A stretch of DNA of 60,671 bases from an uncultured Duncaniella sp. Its GTDB lineage: Bacteria > Bacteroidota > Bacteroidia > Bacteroidales > Muribaculaceae. Within the stretch, counting starts at the first letter, position 1; every line of letters begins with the position of its first letter. Where the stretch lies: positions 1 to 60,671 of the forward strand of contig NZ_CAJTMT010000020.1 in the NCBI RefSeq assembly GCF_910577345.1, given 5' to 3'. The translations under genes and the position numbers were made by a program. A model generated the notes under the pieces. It was given only the letters and a program-made list of their open reading frames with translations, did no database searches and had not been told where the DNA came from. Of the stretch, positions 26,974-35,361 are shown piece after piece.

Positions 26974-29415
26974 ATGAAACTTAAATCTATCCTTGCTTCC
27001 ACAGTCCTGCTACTGTCGCTCCCGTCAATATCAGCCGACGAGCTCTTCTCCTATTCTACCCCTGACGGAAAGTCCGGTCTGCGCCTCGCCTCACGCATCA
27101 GCCCGGATTCTGAATGGGAATCTATCGGAAACGGCTACAACTTCGTCAGCTCCGACTTCGGTCCCTGGGGCAGCCATAAGAAAATGTTCGCTCCTCGGCT
27201 CTTTGTCAATGCAGCCGACTCCTCATGGGTCTGCGTGTGGGATGCCATGCCAGACGGCGAGGTGACTGCACTTGCCGTGTCGCCCGACCTTATCTCGTGG
27301 CAACCGCAACGCTACTTTGCAAACCGTCTCGACCTCCCGCGCGACATGCGCCCGCTCAATCCTCTCACTCCCGATTCCGCAAACATCGGCAACACCCTTG
27401 TCAAAGGCTACCGTCAGGATGTGAGCCCGGAGCTGATAGCCACCCTCAGAAACTACGTCAGTCGGCGCGACAGCCTCTCCACACTTTATAGCCAATGTGC
27501 GAAAGACGACTCCATCCGCTTTGCCGGACTTGGAAATGTAAGCTTCACCGCTGTCGCAGACCCGCAGGGAGCCTACCCAATATCCGATAAACTCATCGGA
27601 ATTTTCTTCGAGGACATCAACTATGCCGCCGACGGAGGTCTCTATGCCGAGCTCGTCCAGAACCGCGACTTCGAATACACCCCCTCCGACCGCAAAGGAG
27701 ACCAGACATGGAATTCCACCCACTCATGGACAATGACCGGCAACGGTTCAATGACAGTCTCCACCGACTCCCCCATCCACCCCAACAATCCCCATTACCT
27801 CTCCGTCAACGGACCGGCCATAATCGCCAATTCAGGCTACGATGGAATAAGTGTGGAGAAAGGCCGGAGCTATCGTTTCTCAATATCGGCCCGTAGTTCC
27901 CGCACCCTTCCGCTCCGAGTGTCAATCGTTGCGCCCGACGGCTCCATTATCGGCAATGCCAAAATCAAAATCAAACCGTCCGACGGTTGGACCGGTTACA
28001 CAGCTACCATCAAGACCGGTCGCTCCGCCTCCGGCTCACACCTTGAACTCGACTTCCCCGCCGGAGCGCAAGCCGACATAGACATGGTGTCGCTCTTCCC
28101 CGCCAACACATTCAAGGGTCGCGTCAACGGACTGCGCAATGACCTTGCGGAAACACTTGCTGTCCTCCGTCCGAAATTCGTCCGCTTCCCCGGCGGTTGC
28201 GTGGCCCACGGCAACGGAATCGACAACATCTATGATTGGAAAGGTTCGATCGGCCCACTCGAAGCCCGTAAGCCACTCCGCAATCTCTGGAACTACCATC
28301 AGACACGCGGACTCGGCTACCACGAATATTTCCTCTTCTGTGAAGACCTCGGAGCTGAACCCCTCCCCGTCCTCTCTGCCGGTGTGCCCTGCCAGAACTC
28401 AGGCCTCCCCGGTCACCATTCCCATGAACCCCTCACCACTTTCGGTCAGCAGTGCGGCATCCCGATGGAGGAGATGGACAGCTATGTCCGCGACATTCTC
28501 GACCTCATCGAATATGCCAACGGAGATGTCACCACGACGTGGGGAGCAAAACGCGCCGAAGCCGGTCACCCCGAACCTTTCAATCTTAAATACATAGGTA
28601 TCGGCAACGAAGACCTCATCTCCGACGTCTTCATCCCGCGCTTCAAAATGATTTTTGATGCAATCAAGGCCGAATATCCCGACATCACAGTCATCGGCAC
28701 CGTCGGCCCATTCTACGAAGGCTCTGACTACGATGCCGGATGGAAACTCGCCGAAGAACTCGGCATACCTATGGTCGATGAGCACTACTATGTCCACCCC
28801 TCGTGGATGATACACAATCAGGACTACTACGATAACTACCGCCGCAACTCCACCGGTGTCTATCTCGGTGAATACGCAGCCCATCTCCCCGGCCGTCCGA
28901 GCAACATTGAGACAGCCCTTGCCGAAGCGCTCTATCTGACCTCGGTTGAACGCAACGGTGATGTGGTAGCCATGACCTCCTACGCTCCTCTGCTCGCCAA
29001 GGAGGGACACACCCAATGGCGCCCCGACCTCATCTACTTCAACAATGACTCCGTATTCCCCACCGTCGACTATCACGTCCAGAAAATGTTCGGCAGCAAC
29101 AGCGGCACCAGCTACATCCCCTCGCCGCTCAACGTCAACTCAACCGACAGCGATGTCACAGCCCGTATCGGCATCTCGACCGTCTTTGACCGGGAAAACG
29201 GAGACTATATCGTGAAACTCGTCAACCTCCTCCCCGTCAGCGCCACCGGCACCATCGACCTCACCCCCCTCGGGATAGACATCCGCGAAGTGAAAGCCAC
29301 CCGGCTCTCCGGCAAACCGGCGGATTCCAAAGCCACTCCCGAGGATGTTACCCTGCCACTCCCCACACTCACCCTGCCACCCTACTCCTTCACCCTATTC
29401 CGCGTGAAACCCTGA
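26974..29415 (+). CDS. GH51 alpha-L-arabinofuranosidase with N-terminal extension
   Basis: An 813-residue secreted enzyme releasing terminal arabinose from arabinan side chains of pectin. The signal peptide covers about residues 1-21. The GH51 module runs from about residue 205, with acid/base E546 (IGIGNEDL) and nucleophile E633 (YLGEYAAHL), and contains an inserted carbohydrate-binding-like sandwich (about 245-370). The first 190 residues are extra relative to a plain GH51. They include SDFGPWGSHKKMFAPRLF, resembling one or two blades of a GH43-type propeller. It has its own -7 box, so it is probably a separate transcript. Confidence 0.9.
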   Translation: MKLKSILASTVLLLSLPSISADELFSYSTPDGKSGLRLASRISPDSEWESIGNGYNFVSSDFGPWGSHKKMFAPRLFVNAADSSWVCVWDAMPDGEVTALAVSPDLISWQPQRYFANRLDLPRDMRPLNPLTPDSANIGNTLVKGYRQDVSPELIATLRNYVSRRDSLSTLYSQCAKDDSIRFAGLGNVSFTAVADPQGAYPISDKLIGIFFEDINYAADGGLYAELVQNRDFEYTPSDRKGDQTWNSTHSWTMTGNGSMTVSTDSPIHPNNPHYLSVNGPAIIANSGYDGISVEKGRSYRFSISARSSRTLPLRVSIVAPDGSIIGNAKIKIKPSDGWTGYTATIKTGRSASGSHLELDFPAGAQADIDMVSLFPANTFKGRVNGLRNDLAETLAVLRPKFVRFPGGCVAHGNGIDNIYDWKGSIGPLEARKPLRNLWNYHQTRGLGYHEYFLFCEDLGAEPLPVLSAGVPCQNSGLPGHHSHEPLTTFGQQCGIPMEEMDSYVRDILDLIEYANGDVTTTWGAKRAEAGHPEPFNLKYIGIGNEDLISDVFIPRFKMIFDAIKAEYPDITVIGTVGPFYEGSDYDAGWKLAEELGIPMVDEHYYVHPSWMIHNQDYYDNYRRNSTGVYLGEYAAHLPGRPSNIETALAEALYLTSVERNGDVVAMTSYAPLLAKEGHTQWRPDLIYFNNDSVFPTVDYHVQKMFGSNSGTSYIPSPLNVNSTDSDVTARIGISTVFDRENGDYIVKLVNLLPVSATGTIDLTPLGIDIREVKATRLSGKPADSKATPEDVTLPLPTLTLPPYSFTLFRVKP

Positions 29416-29442
29416 GCCATCTCTCAGCCCGACCCCCAGAAA

Positions 29443-29482
29443 CTACTGTGTCACGCACAAATATTTGCGCGTGACACAGTAG
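29443..29482. terminator. 14-bp hairpin after GH51
   Basis: CTACTGTGTCACGC at 29443-29456 pairs with GCGTGACACAGTAG at 29469-29482. No long T run follows, so this is a terminator-like or 3'-end protecting hairpin. Confidence 0.6.
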
Positions 29483-29577
29483 GTGATAGCCCATCTAAAT
29501 CCACTCTCCCTTAACAGAATTATGACTTTTATATGATTTTTTTCACCAAATTTTAGCCGAGTTTCAAAGAAAAGCGC

Positions 29578-29585
29578 TACATTTG
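29578..29585 (+). promoter_or_regulatory. -7 box of the ferredoxin gene
   Basis: TACATTTG at 29578-29585 matches TAnnTTTG and lies 47 bases before the ATG at 29633. Confidence 0.6.
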
Positions 29586-29632
29586 CATCGTATAAATTTT
29601 TCGTATAAATTATCTAATCAAATTAATCTATC

Positions 29633-29803
29633 ATGGCTTACGTTATTACCGACTCTTGCGTGGCTTGCGGCACTTGCCAGCCCGTTTGTCCCGTTGACGC
29701 TATCTCTGAAGGCGACATCTACCACATCGATCCCGATACTTGCATCGAGTGCGGTTCTTGCGCAGAAGTTTGCCCCAGCGACGCTATCATCCCCGGCGAA
29801 TAA
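29633..29803 (+). CDS. 2[4Fe-4S] ferredoxin, 56 residues
   Basis: A short gene starting ATG at 29633 and ending TAA at 29801-29803. The product has two classic clusters: CVACGTCQPVCP and CIECGSCAEVCP, each CxxCxxCxxxCP, in a pseudo-twofold repeat. This is the clostridial-type bacterial ferredoxin, a small cytosolic electron carrier for low-potential partners such as pyruvate:ferredoxin oxidoreductase. It is monocistronic: it has its own -7 box at 29578 and a terminator at 29845-29889. It is below the length cut-off of many ORF callers. Confidence 0.95.
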   Translation: MAYVITDSCVACGTCQPVCPVDAISEGDIYHIDPDTCIECGSCAEVCPSDAIIPGE

Positions 29804-29844
29804 TCAACACGCACGACGTCTCAATTTTTATCAGACAAGACTTC

Positions 29845-29889
29845 AAAAGCTGCTTCCATGTGTTCTACAGCATGGTTGCAGCTTTTTTT
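29845..29889 (+). terminator. Terminator of the ferredoxin gene
   Basis: AAAGCTGC (29846-29853) pairs with GCAGCTTT, with an inner CCATG/CATGG helix and a TT/TT bulge, followed by a run of T residues. Confidence 0.88.
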
Positions 29890-29923
29890 CATTTTTTTCA
29901 TCCGCCCTATCAAATTAAATTAT

Positions 29924-29931
29924 TACATTTG
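29924..29931 (+). promoter_or_regulatory. -7 box of gdhA
   Basis: TACATTTG at 29924-29931, identical to the ferredoxin -7 box, lies 52 bases before the gdhA start. Confidence 0.6.
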
Positions 29932-29982
29932 CACCGTTAACCAAATCAAATAAAAATACCTTTTCAATTAATTTCTTTTATC

Positions 29983-31320
29983 ATGGATATTAACACCATT
30001 CTCAACAACCTGGAAGCCAAGCATCCGGGTGAAAAGGAATACCTTCAGGCAGTCAAAGAAGTTCTCATCTGCGTTGAAGATGTCTACAACCAGCATCCTG
30101 AATTTGAAAAAGCAAAGATCATCGAGCGCATGGTCGAGCCTGACCGCATCGTCACTTTCCGCGTGACCTGGGTCGACGACAAGGGCGAAGTTCAGAACAA
30201 CATCGGCTACCGTGTCCAGTTCAACAATGCCATTGGCCCGTACAAAGGCGGCATCCGCTTCCATGCTTCTGTAAACCTTTCTATCCTTAAGTTCCTCGGC
30301 TTCGAGCAGACATTCAAAAACGCTCTCACCACTCTCCCCATGGGCGGTGCAAAGGGCGGCAGCGACTTCTCACCCCGCGGTAAGAGCGACGCTGAAATCA
30401 TGCGTTTCTGCCAGGCCTTCATCCTCTGCCTCTGGAAGAACCTCGGTCCCGACCGCGACGTTCCCGCAGGCGACATAGGTGTAGGCGGTCGTGAAGTCGG
30501 CTACATGTACGGTATGTACAAGAAACTCGTCAACGAATGCACAGGTACCTTCACCGGCAAGGGTCTCGACTTCGGCGGTTCACTCATCCGTCCTGAAGCA
30601 ACCGGTTTCGGCGCTCTCTACTTCGTGCAGAGTATGCTCGACGAGAAGAAAGACAGCATCAAGGGCAAGACAGTCGCTGTTTCCGGCTTCGGCAACGTGG
30701 CTTGGGGTGCCACCCTCAAGGCTACCGAACTCGGCGCTAAGGTTGTCACCATCTCAGGTCCTGACGGCTACATCTACGATCCCGACGGCATCTCCGGCGA
30801 AAAGATCGACTACATGCTCTATCTCCGTGCAACCGGCGAAGACATCGTTGCTCCCTACGCTGAAAAATATCCCAACGCCACATTCTTCCCCGGCCGCAAG
30901 CCTTGGGAACAGAAGGTGGACATCGCCCTCCCCTGCGCTACTCAGAACGAAGTAGACGGCGAAGACGCAAAGAAACTCGTTGCCAACGGTGTTGAACTCG
31001 TTGCTGAAGTTTCCAACATGGGTTGCACACCCGAAGCCATCGACACATTCCTCGCTTCAAAGACAACCTACGCTCCCGGCAAGGCTGTCAACGCAGGCGG
31101 TGTGGCCACTTCAGGTCTCGAAATGAGCCAGAACGCCGAACACCTCCAGTGGAGCGCTGAGGAAGTTGACCGTCGTCTCCATGAAATCATGAAGAATATC
31201 CACACCCAGTGCGTTAAGCACGGCACTGAGCCCGACGGCTACATCAACTACATGAAGGGCGCCAACATCGCCGGCTTCATGAAGGTTGCCAATGCAATGA
31301 TGGGTCAGGGTATCATCTAA
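29983..31320 (+). CDS. gdhA: NADP-type glutamate dehydrogenase
   Basis: A 445-residue glutamate dehydrogenase (small hexameric type), joining ammonium and 2-oxoglutarate to glutamate. Clear blocks are FNNAIGPYKGGIRFH, LPMGGAKGGSDF with the catalytic lysine, PAGDIGVGGREVGYM, and the Rossmann loop VSGFGNVAWG. The length and the C-terminal part fit the NADP-dependent group; cofactor choice is inferred from family. The gene is monocistronic, with its own -7 box and a strong terminator at 31353. Confidence 0.96.
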   Translation: MDINTILNNLEAKHPGEKEYLQAVKEVLICVEDVYNQHPEFEKAKIIERMVEPDRIVTFRVTWVDDKGEVQNNIGYRVQFNNAIGPYKGGIRFHASVNLSILKFLGFEQTFKNALTTLPMGGAKGGSDFSPRGKSDAEIMRFCQAFILCLWKNLGPDRDVPAGDIGVGGREVGYMYGMYKKLVNECTGTFTGKGLDFGGSLIRPEATGFGALYFVQSMLDEKKDSIKGKTVAVSGFGNVAWGATLKATELGAKVVTISGPDGYIYDPDGISGEKIDYMLYLRATGEDIVAPYAEKYPNATFFPGRKPWEQKVDIALPCATQNEVDGEDAKKLVANGVELVAEVSNMGCTPEAIDTFLASKTTYAPGKAVNAGGVATSGLEMSQNAEHLQWSAEEVDRRLHEIMKNIHTQCVKHGTEPDGYINYMKGANIAGFMKVANAMMGQGII

Positions 31321-31352
31321 TCACCCGTCTGCAACCATCAGACCATACCAAC

Positions 31353-31391
31353 AAGGCGGCTATACCGGTCACGGTACAGCCGCCTTTCTTG
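31353..31391 (+). terminator. Terminator of gdhA
   Basis: A stem between 31353-31367 and 31372-31386 (14 of 15 pairs, AAGGCGGCT.../...AGCCGCCTT) with a 4-base loop, followed by TCTT. Confidence 0.85.
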
Positions 31392-31413
31392 TCATCACCC
31401 CCTTATGTCCCCG

Positions 31414-31817
31414 ATGGAAGGGCACAAAAGGACGCATGATGGTGGAAGGGTACATAAGGACATAAGGTCAGAAGTGACAAAAGGATTTATACTGCAGCGA
31501 AGGCCTGTCCCAAATTGAAATGGAAGGGCACATAAGGACATAAGGTCAAAAGTAACAAAAGGATTTATTCCTGCATCAACGTATGATTGCTGAATAAACC
31601 CTTTATTTTTCTATATACAAATTATCTGTATATAAATTTTCTGTATATAAATAAGTATACGCTTCCCTTTATTTTTCCTGCCTAAAAAACTTTTGTCTCT
31701 TCTGACCTTATGTCCTTATGTACCCTTCCACCATCGTGCAGGAAAAATCCTTTTGTCACTTCTGACCTTATGTCCTTTTGTACCCTTCCATCATGCGTCC
31801 TTATGTACCCTTCCACA
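31414..31817. repeat. Intergenic long inverted repeat built of CATAAGG words
   Basis: The spacer between gdhA and the leftward DUF3109 gene carries copies of one unit of about 49 bases (core GGAAGGGYACATAAGGACAT). Plus-orientation copies lie at 31414-31440 (partial), 31441-31489 and 31519-31567. Minus-orientation copies lie at 31690-31734 and 31746-31816. The block 31414-31487 is the near-inverse of 31746-31816, so a large imperfect stem can form around an AT-rich centre that has TCTGTATATAAAT twice (31625-31637, 31640-31652). No protein is supported here. A related copy is at 44618-44680. Confidence 0.8.
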
Positions 31818-31825
31818 TTCAGGAA

Positions 31826-32446
31826 TCAATCCGAGGAGGAATTATCTCCGTACTCTTCCAGATAGGCTTCGCAGGCGAGTTTCAACTCATCATACCACTC
31901 CTTGCCGAAATGCGCCGTCAGAGGCCCTTCGAGGAACTGATAGAGTCGTATTCCAAGCTTCCGACCAAGCTGCTCGGCCGACTTGCATATCTTCCAGCGG
32001 TGATAATTGACAGCCGTGAAACTCGGATAGACCGTCAATCTCACCGGATACAACGCACACGACGCAGGCTTACGGAACGTCCCCGTCTTGCCCTCGTTGA
32101 ACGCACATTCAATCGCGCACTGGCACAAGCCACCGGGAGCATAGCAGGTATAGATACAATTGCGTCCATCGACAATCTGCGTCACAAGGTCACCGTCCGG
32201 GTCAAGATAGCTCGTTCCCTCCTCGGCAATGCGCTCCTTCGCCGACGGAAGCAGCTTATCCTCAAAGCGAGGCAACAGGCGGTCAATCTCATCCCGCTCC
32301 TCCTCCGTCAGAGGTGCGCCGGCATCACCCTCGATGCAACATTCTCCCTTACACTTTTCAAGGTCGCAGCAGAAAAAAACTTCCGCAAGGTCAAGCGACA
32401 CCAACGTATCCTGTATCTGTAACATAATTTCTTCTGTTTCTTCCAT
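31826..32446 (-). CDS. DUF3109 family cysteine-rich protein
   Basis: A protein of about 206 residues of the DUF3109 (YkgJ-like zinc/iron-chelating) group, recognised by FFCCDLEKCKGECCIEGDAGAPL-type spacing of cysteines near the N-terminus (written here in family terms) and later CIYTCY, CQCAIE and CALYPVR clusters. The conserved cysteines probably bind a metal or Fe-S cluster; the biochemical role of the family is not known. The start may be ATG at 32446 or the internal ATG at 32425, which matches the usual family beginning better. It is the last gene of a leftward ung operon. Confidence 0.85.
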   Translation of the reverse strand: MEETEEIMLQIQDTLVSLDLAEVFFCCDLEKCKGECCIEGDAGAPLTEEERDEIDRLLPRFEDKLLPSAKERIAEEGTSYLDPDGDLVTQIVDGRNCIYTCYAPGGLCQCAIECAFNEGKTGTFRKPASCALYPVRLTVYPSFTAVNYHRWKICKSAEQLGRKLGIRLYQFLEGPLTAHFGKEWYDELKLACEAYLEEYGDNSSSD

Positions 32447-32464
32447 TGTCAATAAATTGTAATT

Positions 32465-33751
32465 CTAATTGCCCGACACAACCATTCCGACCCCTATCAG
32501 ACGGTCGAAGCGCGAACCGCGCGGACGGTGATAGACCTTGACCGTATATTCATTCGTGGTCTGGTGAAAATCACCCTCCACAGGCCCTGTCGCCCCTTTT
32601 TCCGAGCCGGAAGGCACTGTCAGATAATTGTAGTTATACGCTCCCTGTTTCAGCAGAAGCGACTGTTCGTAGCGCCCGGTCGCATGATTGTAGACCATCC
32701 GCGACAGCGGGTCAAAACGCCGTTGCGTCAGGTCGCCGTCGATGAAAATGTCGGCATCCGGAAGCTCCGGCATCTCAAGAGCGAAATTGGTCATCACATA
32801 GTCAGCCTCCGTGTCCGAACGCGACGACGAATATTCACGGATGAAAAACCGTCCGTGCTGCGTGCTGTCATAGCTGTAAGACTCGCCCGCGCGGGGGGTA
32901 TCCGTGTAAAGCCACATATTATATATCGGCGACTCGTAGGTGATATTCTCCACCCTCATCCCCGGATAGGAGGTCGACACCGTCTCGAAGCGCCTGTATT
33001 CGTTACCCGCATCAAAAATCAGCGGACGCAGATGCTCGTAGATGACTCGGTTTCCGAGCACCCTCTGCGGAGCCGTCAAGACCACTTCATTGTCGAGTCT
33101 GCCGTTCTGACTGACAACGACCTTAAGGTCATTGAACGGGTCGTCAATACCGGCCACATGCTGAATGTCAACGGTGAAATCCACCTGCTGATGGCTGCGG
33201 TTGGCATCAATATCAGTCAGCGAGCTAACCCCGACGAACACTCCCGCCGAGAAATCGCTCACCCCGAAACGTGCCTGCAGCAATGTCTCCTCAGGATCGC
33301 TCTCATCGTAGACGCGGAGCAGATAATTTCCCGGCTCGGTGATGCGCACCTCACGGTTGGGGATAGTGATTGTGTAGTGGACATAATGCACGAGCGTGGC
33401 GCGCGAGAACTCATAGTCCTCCACTGCCCCCTCGTTGAAACCGTCAAGGAATTCCGACGCGACAAGTCCCTCCGGCTGCCAATAGGCATCGCAGTGGATT
33501 AGCTCATAGCGCATATATCGTCGGTCCTCGCTGATTTCGTCGAAGCTCACGGTCACACGGCTTGCCGGATCATCGAGGCGGATGACCGGAGGAGCAAATT
33601 CATTCCCCTCGAGAGTGACCTTCAAGGTTTTGAATGCCGGATTGACTATGCGTTGCGACATGTCCATCTCCTCCGCCCTGCCGGAAATGGCAAGACAGAG
33701 TGCAGCAACGGCGGTCAGCACCATCCGCTTCAACCTGCGCTTAGAAACCAT
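32465..33751 (-). CDS. DUF5103 protein, similar to T9SS plug protein
   Basis: A 428-residue exported beta-rich protein. I choose the start at 33751 because it gives a normal signal peptide (RRLKRMVLTAVAALCLA...GRAEE); the longer frame adds residues that overlap the next gene on the same strand. The order PAFKTLKVTLEGNEFAPPVI, a first beta-sandwich with CDAYWQPEGL, and later YTDTPRAGESYSYD fits DUF5103, whose first domain is now called the type IX secretion plug domain. In Flavobacterium the plug closes the SprA channel. Whether it has that role here is unknown, because no other T9SS gene is in the window. Confidence 0.8.
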   Translation of the reverse strand: MVSKRRLKRMVLTAVAALCLAISGRAEEMDMSQRIVNPAFKTLKVTLEGNEFAPPVIRLDDPASRVTVSFDEISEDRRYMRYELIHCDAYWQPEGLVASEFLDGFNEGAVEDYEFSRATLVHYVHYTITIPNREVRITEPGNYLLRVYDESDPEETLLQARFGVSDFSAGVFVGVSSLTDIDANRSHQQVDFTVDIQHVAGIDDPFNDLKVVVSQNGRLDNEVVLTAPQRVLGNRVIYEHLRPLIFDAGNEYRRFETVSTSYPGMRVENITYESPIYNMWLYTDTPRAGESYSYDSTQHGRFFIREYSSSRSDTEADYVMTNFALEMPELPDADIFIDGDLTQRRFDPLSRMVYNHATGRYEQSLLLKQGAYNYNYLTVPSGSEKGATGPVEGDFHQTTNEYTVKVYHRPRGSRFDRLIGVGMVVSGN

Positions 33752-34139
33752 CGGCTTCGAGCTGACGGTGAAGAATTTCCACACCATCCGTGATAAGGTC
33801 GATACAAGGTCTGCGTCCCGGCTGCTTAAGTTCACGGCAAATGTAGGAACCGTTCATTTCCTTGAACGCATCCATCGGCTGACGGACCTTCGCATAAAGA
33901 GCCGGACGTGCAAGCGAGTCATGGACCAGTCCGGTCACCATAGTCACACCCGACATGACACCGCAGACATCTCCCTGCGCGCCAAAGCCGCTACCGAATC
34001 CGGCCGCAATGCGCGAAAGCATTTCAGGGTCGGCATCAGCGACATCGTCAAACACCATGGCCACACACTGGCAGCAGTTCTTGCCCTCCTTTCTGAGCTG
34101 ACGGGCACGCTCCTTGCGTTCTTCTAACGTATATTTCAT
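33741..34139 (-). CDS. C_GCAxxG_C_C family redox-type protein
   Basis: A 132-residue small protein starting at ATG 34139 (MKYTLEER); the longer frame upstream lacks a start signal. The motif is GKNCCQCV, then GFGSGFGAQGDVCGVMSG, with a later cysteine in SYIC and RRPC, matching the C_GCAxxG_C_C family. The family may bind metal or a cofactor through these cysteines; no function is established. Its 3' end overlaps the DUF5103 start by 11 bases, indicating translational coupling, and ung lies 29 bases upstream. Confidence 0.85.
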   Translation of the reverse strand: MKYTLEERKERARQLRKEGKNCCQCVAMVFDDVADADPEMLSRIAAGFGSGFGAQGDVCGVMSGVTMVTGLVHDSLARPALYAKVRQPMDAFKEMNGSYICRELKQPGRRPCIDLITDGVEILHRQLEADGF

Positions 34140-34168
34140 AAATTGATGCTGTTTTTTTGTTGTCAATA

Positions 34169-34855
34169 TCACATCCCGCAGGCTCCTGTCCCGCACCAGT
34201 CAATCGGCTTCTCTCCGCGAGATTGCAGATAGGCATTGGCGCGCGAGAACGGACGGCTGCCGAAAAATCCCCTCGACGCGCTCAACGGCGACGGATGGGG
34301 CGATGTGATGACGCAATGGCGCGAACGGTCAATGAACTCACCCTTGCGCTGCGCGTAGGCACCCCAGAGGATAAACACCAGTCCCTCCCGTTCCGTAGCT
34401 AATTTGCGTATGGCCGCATCGGTGAATGTCTCCCAACCCTGATTCTGATGCGATGCGGGCGCTCCGGCATCGACAGTCAGGGTGGCATTGAGCAGCAACA
34501 CCCCCTGACGGGCCCAGAAACTCAGGTCGCCCGACTGCGGAGCCTTGCAACCGAGGTCATCCTCAAGCTCCTTGTAGATATTGCGGAGCGAACGCGGAAG
34601 ATCCACCCCCGGATTGACCGAGAAACTCAGCCCGTTGGCCTGACCGTAGCCCGGATACGGATCCTGACCGAGAATCACGACCTTCACATCCTCGAACGGA
34701 CATGCATCGAAGGCCGCGAAAATCTTCCCTGCCGGCGGAAATACCTGACGCGTCGAATAGCGCGAGCGCACAAAATCCGTCAGTTGTCTGAAATAATCCT
34801 TGTTCCATTCATCGGCCAGCGCATTTTTCCACGACGGCTCAATCCTTACGTCCAT
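34169..34855 (-). CDS. ung: Uracil-DNA glycosylase
   Basis: A 228-residue family 1 uracil-DNA glycosylase, which removes uracil from DNA to start base-excision repair. The catalytic motif GQDPYPG carries D65, and the leucine-loop motif HPSPLSA carries H187. LSFSVNPGVDLPRSLRNIYKEL is also a family block. Full length. It heads the leftward four-gene operon, and its -7 box (34886-34893) lies within the tRNA-Arg promoter on the opposite strand. Confidence 0.97.
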   Translation of the reverse strand: MDVRIEPSWKNALADEWNKDYFRQLTDFVRSRYSTRQVFPPAGKIFAAFDACPFEDVKVVILGQDPYPGYGQANGLSFSVNPGVDLPRSLRNIYKELEDDLGCKAPQSGDLSFWARQGVLLLNATLTVDAGAPASHQNQGWETFTDAAIRKLATEREGLVFILWGAYAQRKGEFIDRSRHCVITSPHPSPLSASRGFFGSRPFSRANAYLQSRGEKPIDWCGTGACGM

Positions 34856-34881
34856 TGGTCATTAAATTTTAATTTTACTTC

Positions 34882-34913
34882 TTTGCAAAAATACAAAATT
34901 TTCACTAATTTTG
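34882..34913 (+). promoter_or_regulatory. Promoter of tRNA-Arg
   Basis: TTTG at 34882-34885 and TAATTTTG at 34906-34913 are separated by 20 bases, a full Bacteroidetes promoter. The transcription start would be near 34920. Confidence 0.8.
34886..34893 (-). promoter_or_regulatory. -7 box of the ung operon
   Basis: The minus strand reads TATTTTTG at 34893-34886, 31 bases before the ung start. It is overlapped by the divergent tRNA-Arg promoter, so the two may compete for polymerase. Confidence 0.5.
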
Positions 34914-34949
34914 CACTCCTGTGAAACGAAACTCGCTCCACAAGGGCAT

Positions 34950-35021
34950 GTTCCCGTAGTTCAATGGATAGAATATCGGATTCCGGTTCCGACGATTAGG
35001 GTTCGACTCCCTACGGGAATA
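34950..35021 (+). tRNA. tRNA-Arg (anticodon CCG)
   Basis: A full cloverleaf: acceptor GTTCCCG/CGGGAAT with a G-U first pair, D-stem GTTC/GAAT, anticodon stem TCGGA/TCCGA enclosing loop TTCCGGT (anticodon CCG), T-stem TAGGG/CCCTA with loop TTCGACT. CCA is not encoded. A consensus promoter is directly upstream. Confidence 0.95.
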
Positions 35022-35069
35022 CTATTTTTTCAGCCACTGCCACAAAGGTCAATGCCACGCTCCCAATTT

Positions 35070-35100
35070 TTTGGATTTTTCAAAAAAAGCGTTACCTTTG
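35070..35100 (+). promoter_or_regulatory. Promoter of tRNA-Leu
   Basis: TTTG at 35070-35073, 19 bases, then TACCTTTG at 35093-35100. This gives a separate transcript for the second tRNA. Confidence 0.8.
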
Positions 35101-35130
35101 CAGTGCAAAATGTTATTTTGTACCATGGCC

Positions 35131-35214
35131 GCTCGAATGGTGGAATGGTAGACACGAAGGACTTAAAATCCTTTGGTCATTGCGACCGTGCGGGTTCAAG
35201 TCCCGCTTCGAGCA
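35131..35214 (+). tRNA. tRNA-Leu (anticodon TAA)
   Basis: Acceptor GCTCGAA pairs with TTCGAGC. The anticodon stem AAGGA/TCCTT encloses CTTAAAA (anticodon TAA). A long variable arm (class II) follows, then T-stem GCGGG/CCCGC. The long variable arm and anticodon both indicate leucine. CCA is not encoded. Confidence 0.95.
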
Positions 35215-35218
35215 CCGC

Positions 35219-35266
35219 AAATATCCGCAAGTGATTGTCTGTTCAACACATGCGGATATTTTTTTA
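35219..35266 (+). terminator. Terminator of tRNA-Leu
   Basis: AAATATCCGCA at 35219-35229 pairs perfectly with TGCGGATATTT at 35251-35261, followed by T residues. Confidence 0.9.
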
Positions 35267-35361
35267 CAAGTTCCAATAGCCCTCCTGAATCACATTCATT
35301 ACCTGTTCTCTTATTCCAATAGGCTTTCAATCAGCCTTACCGTCATCTTCACATCCCCCCT

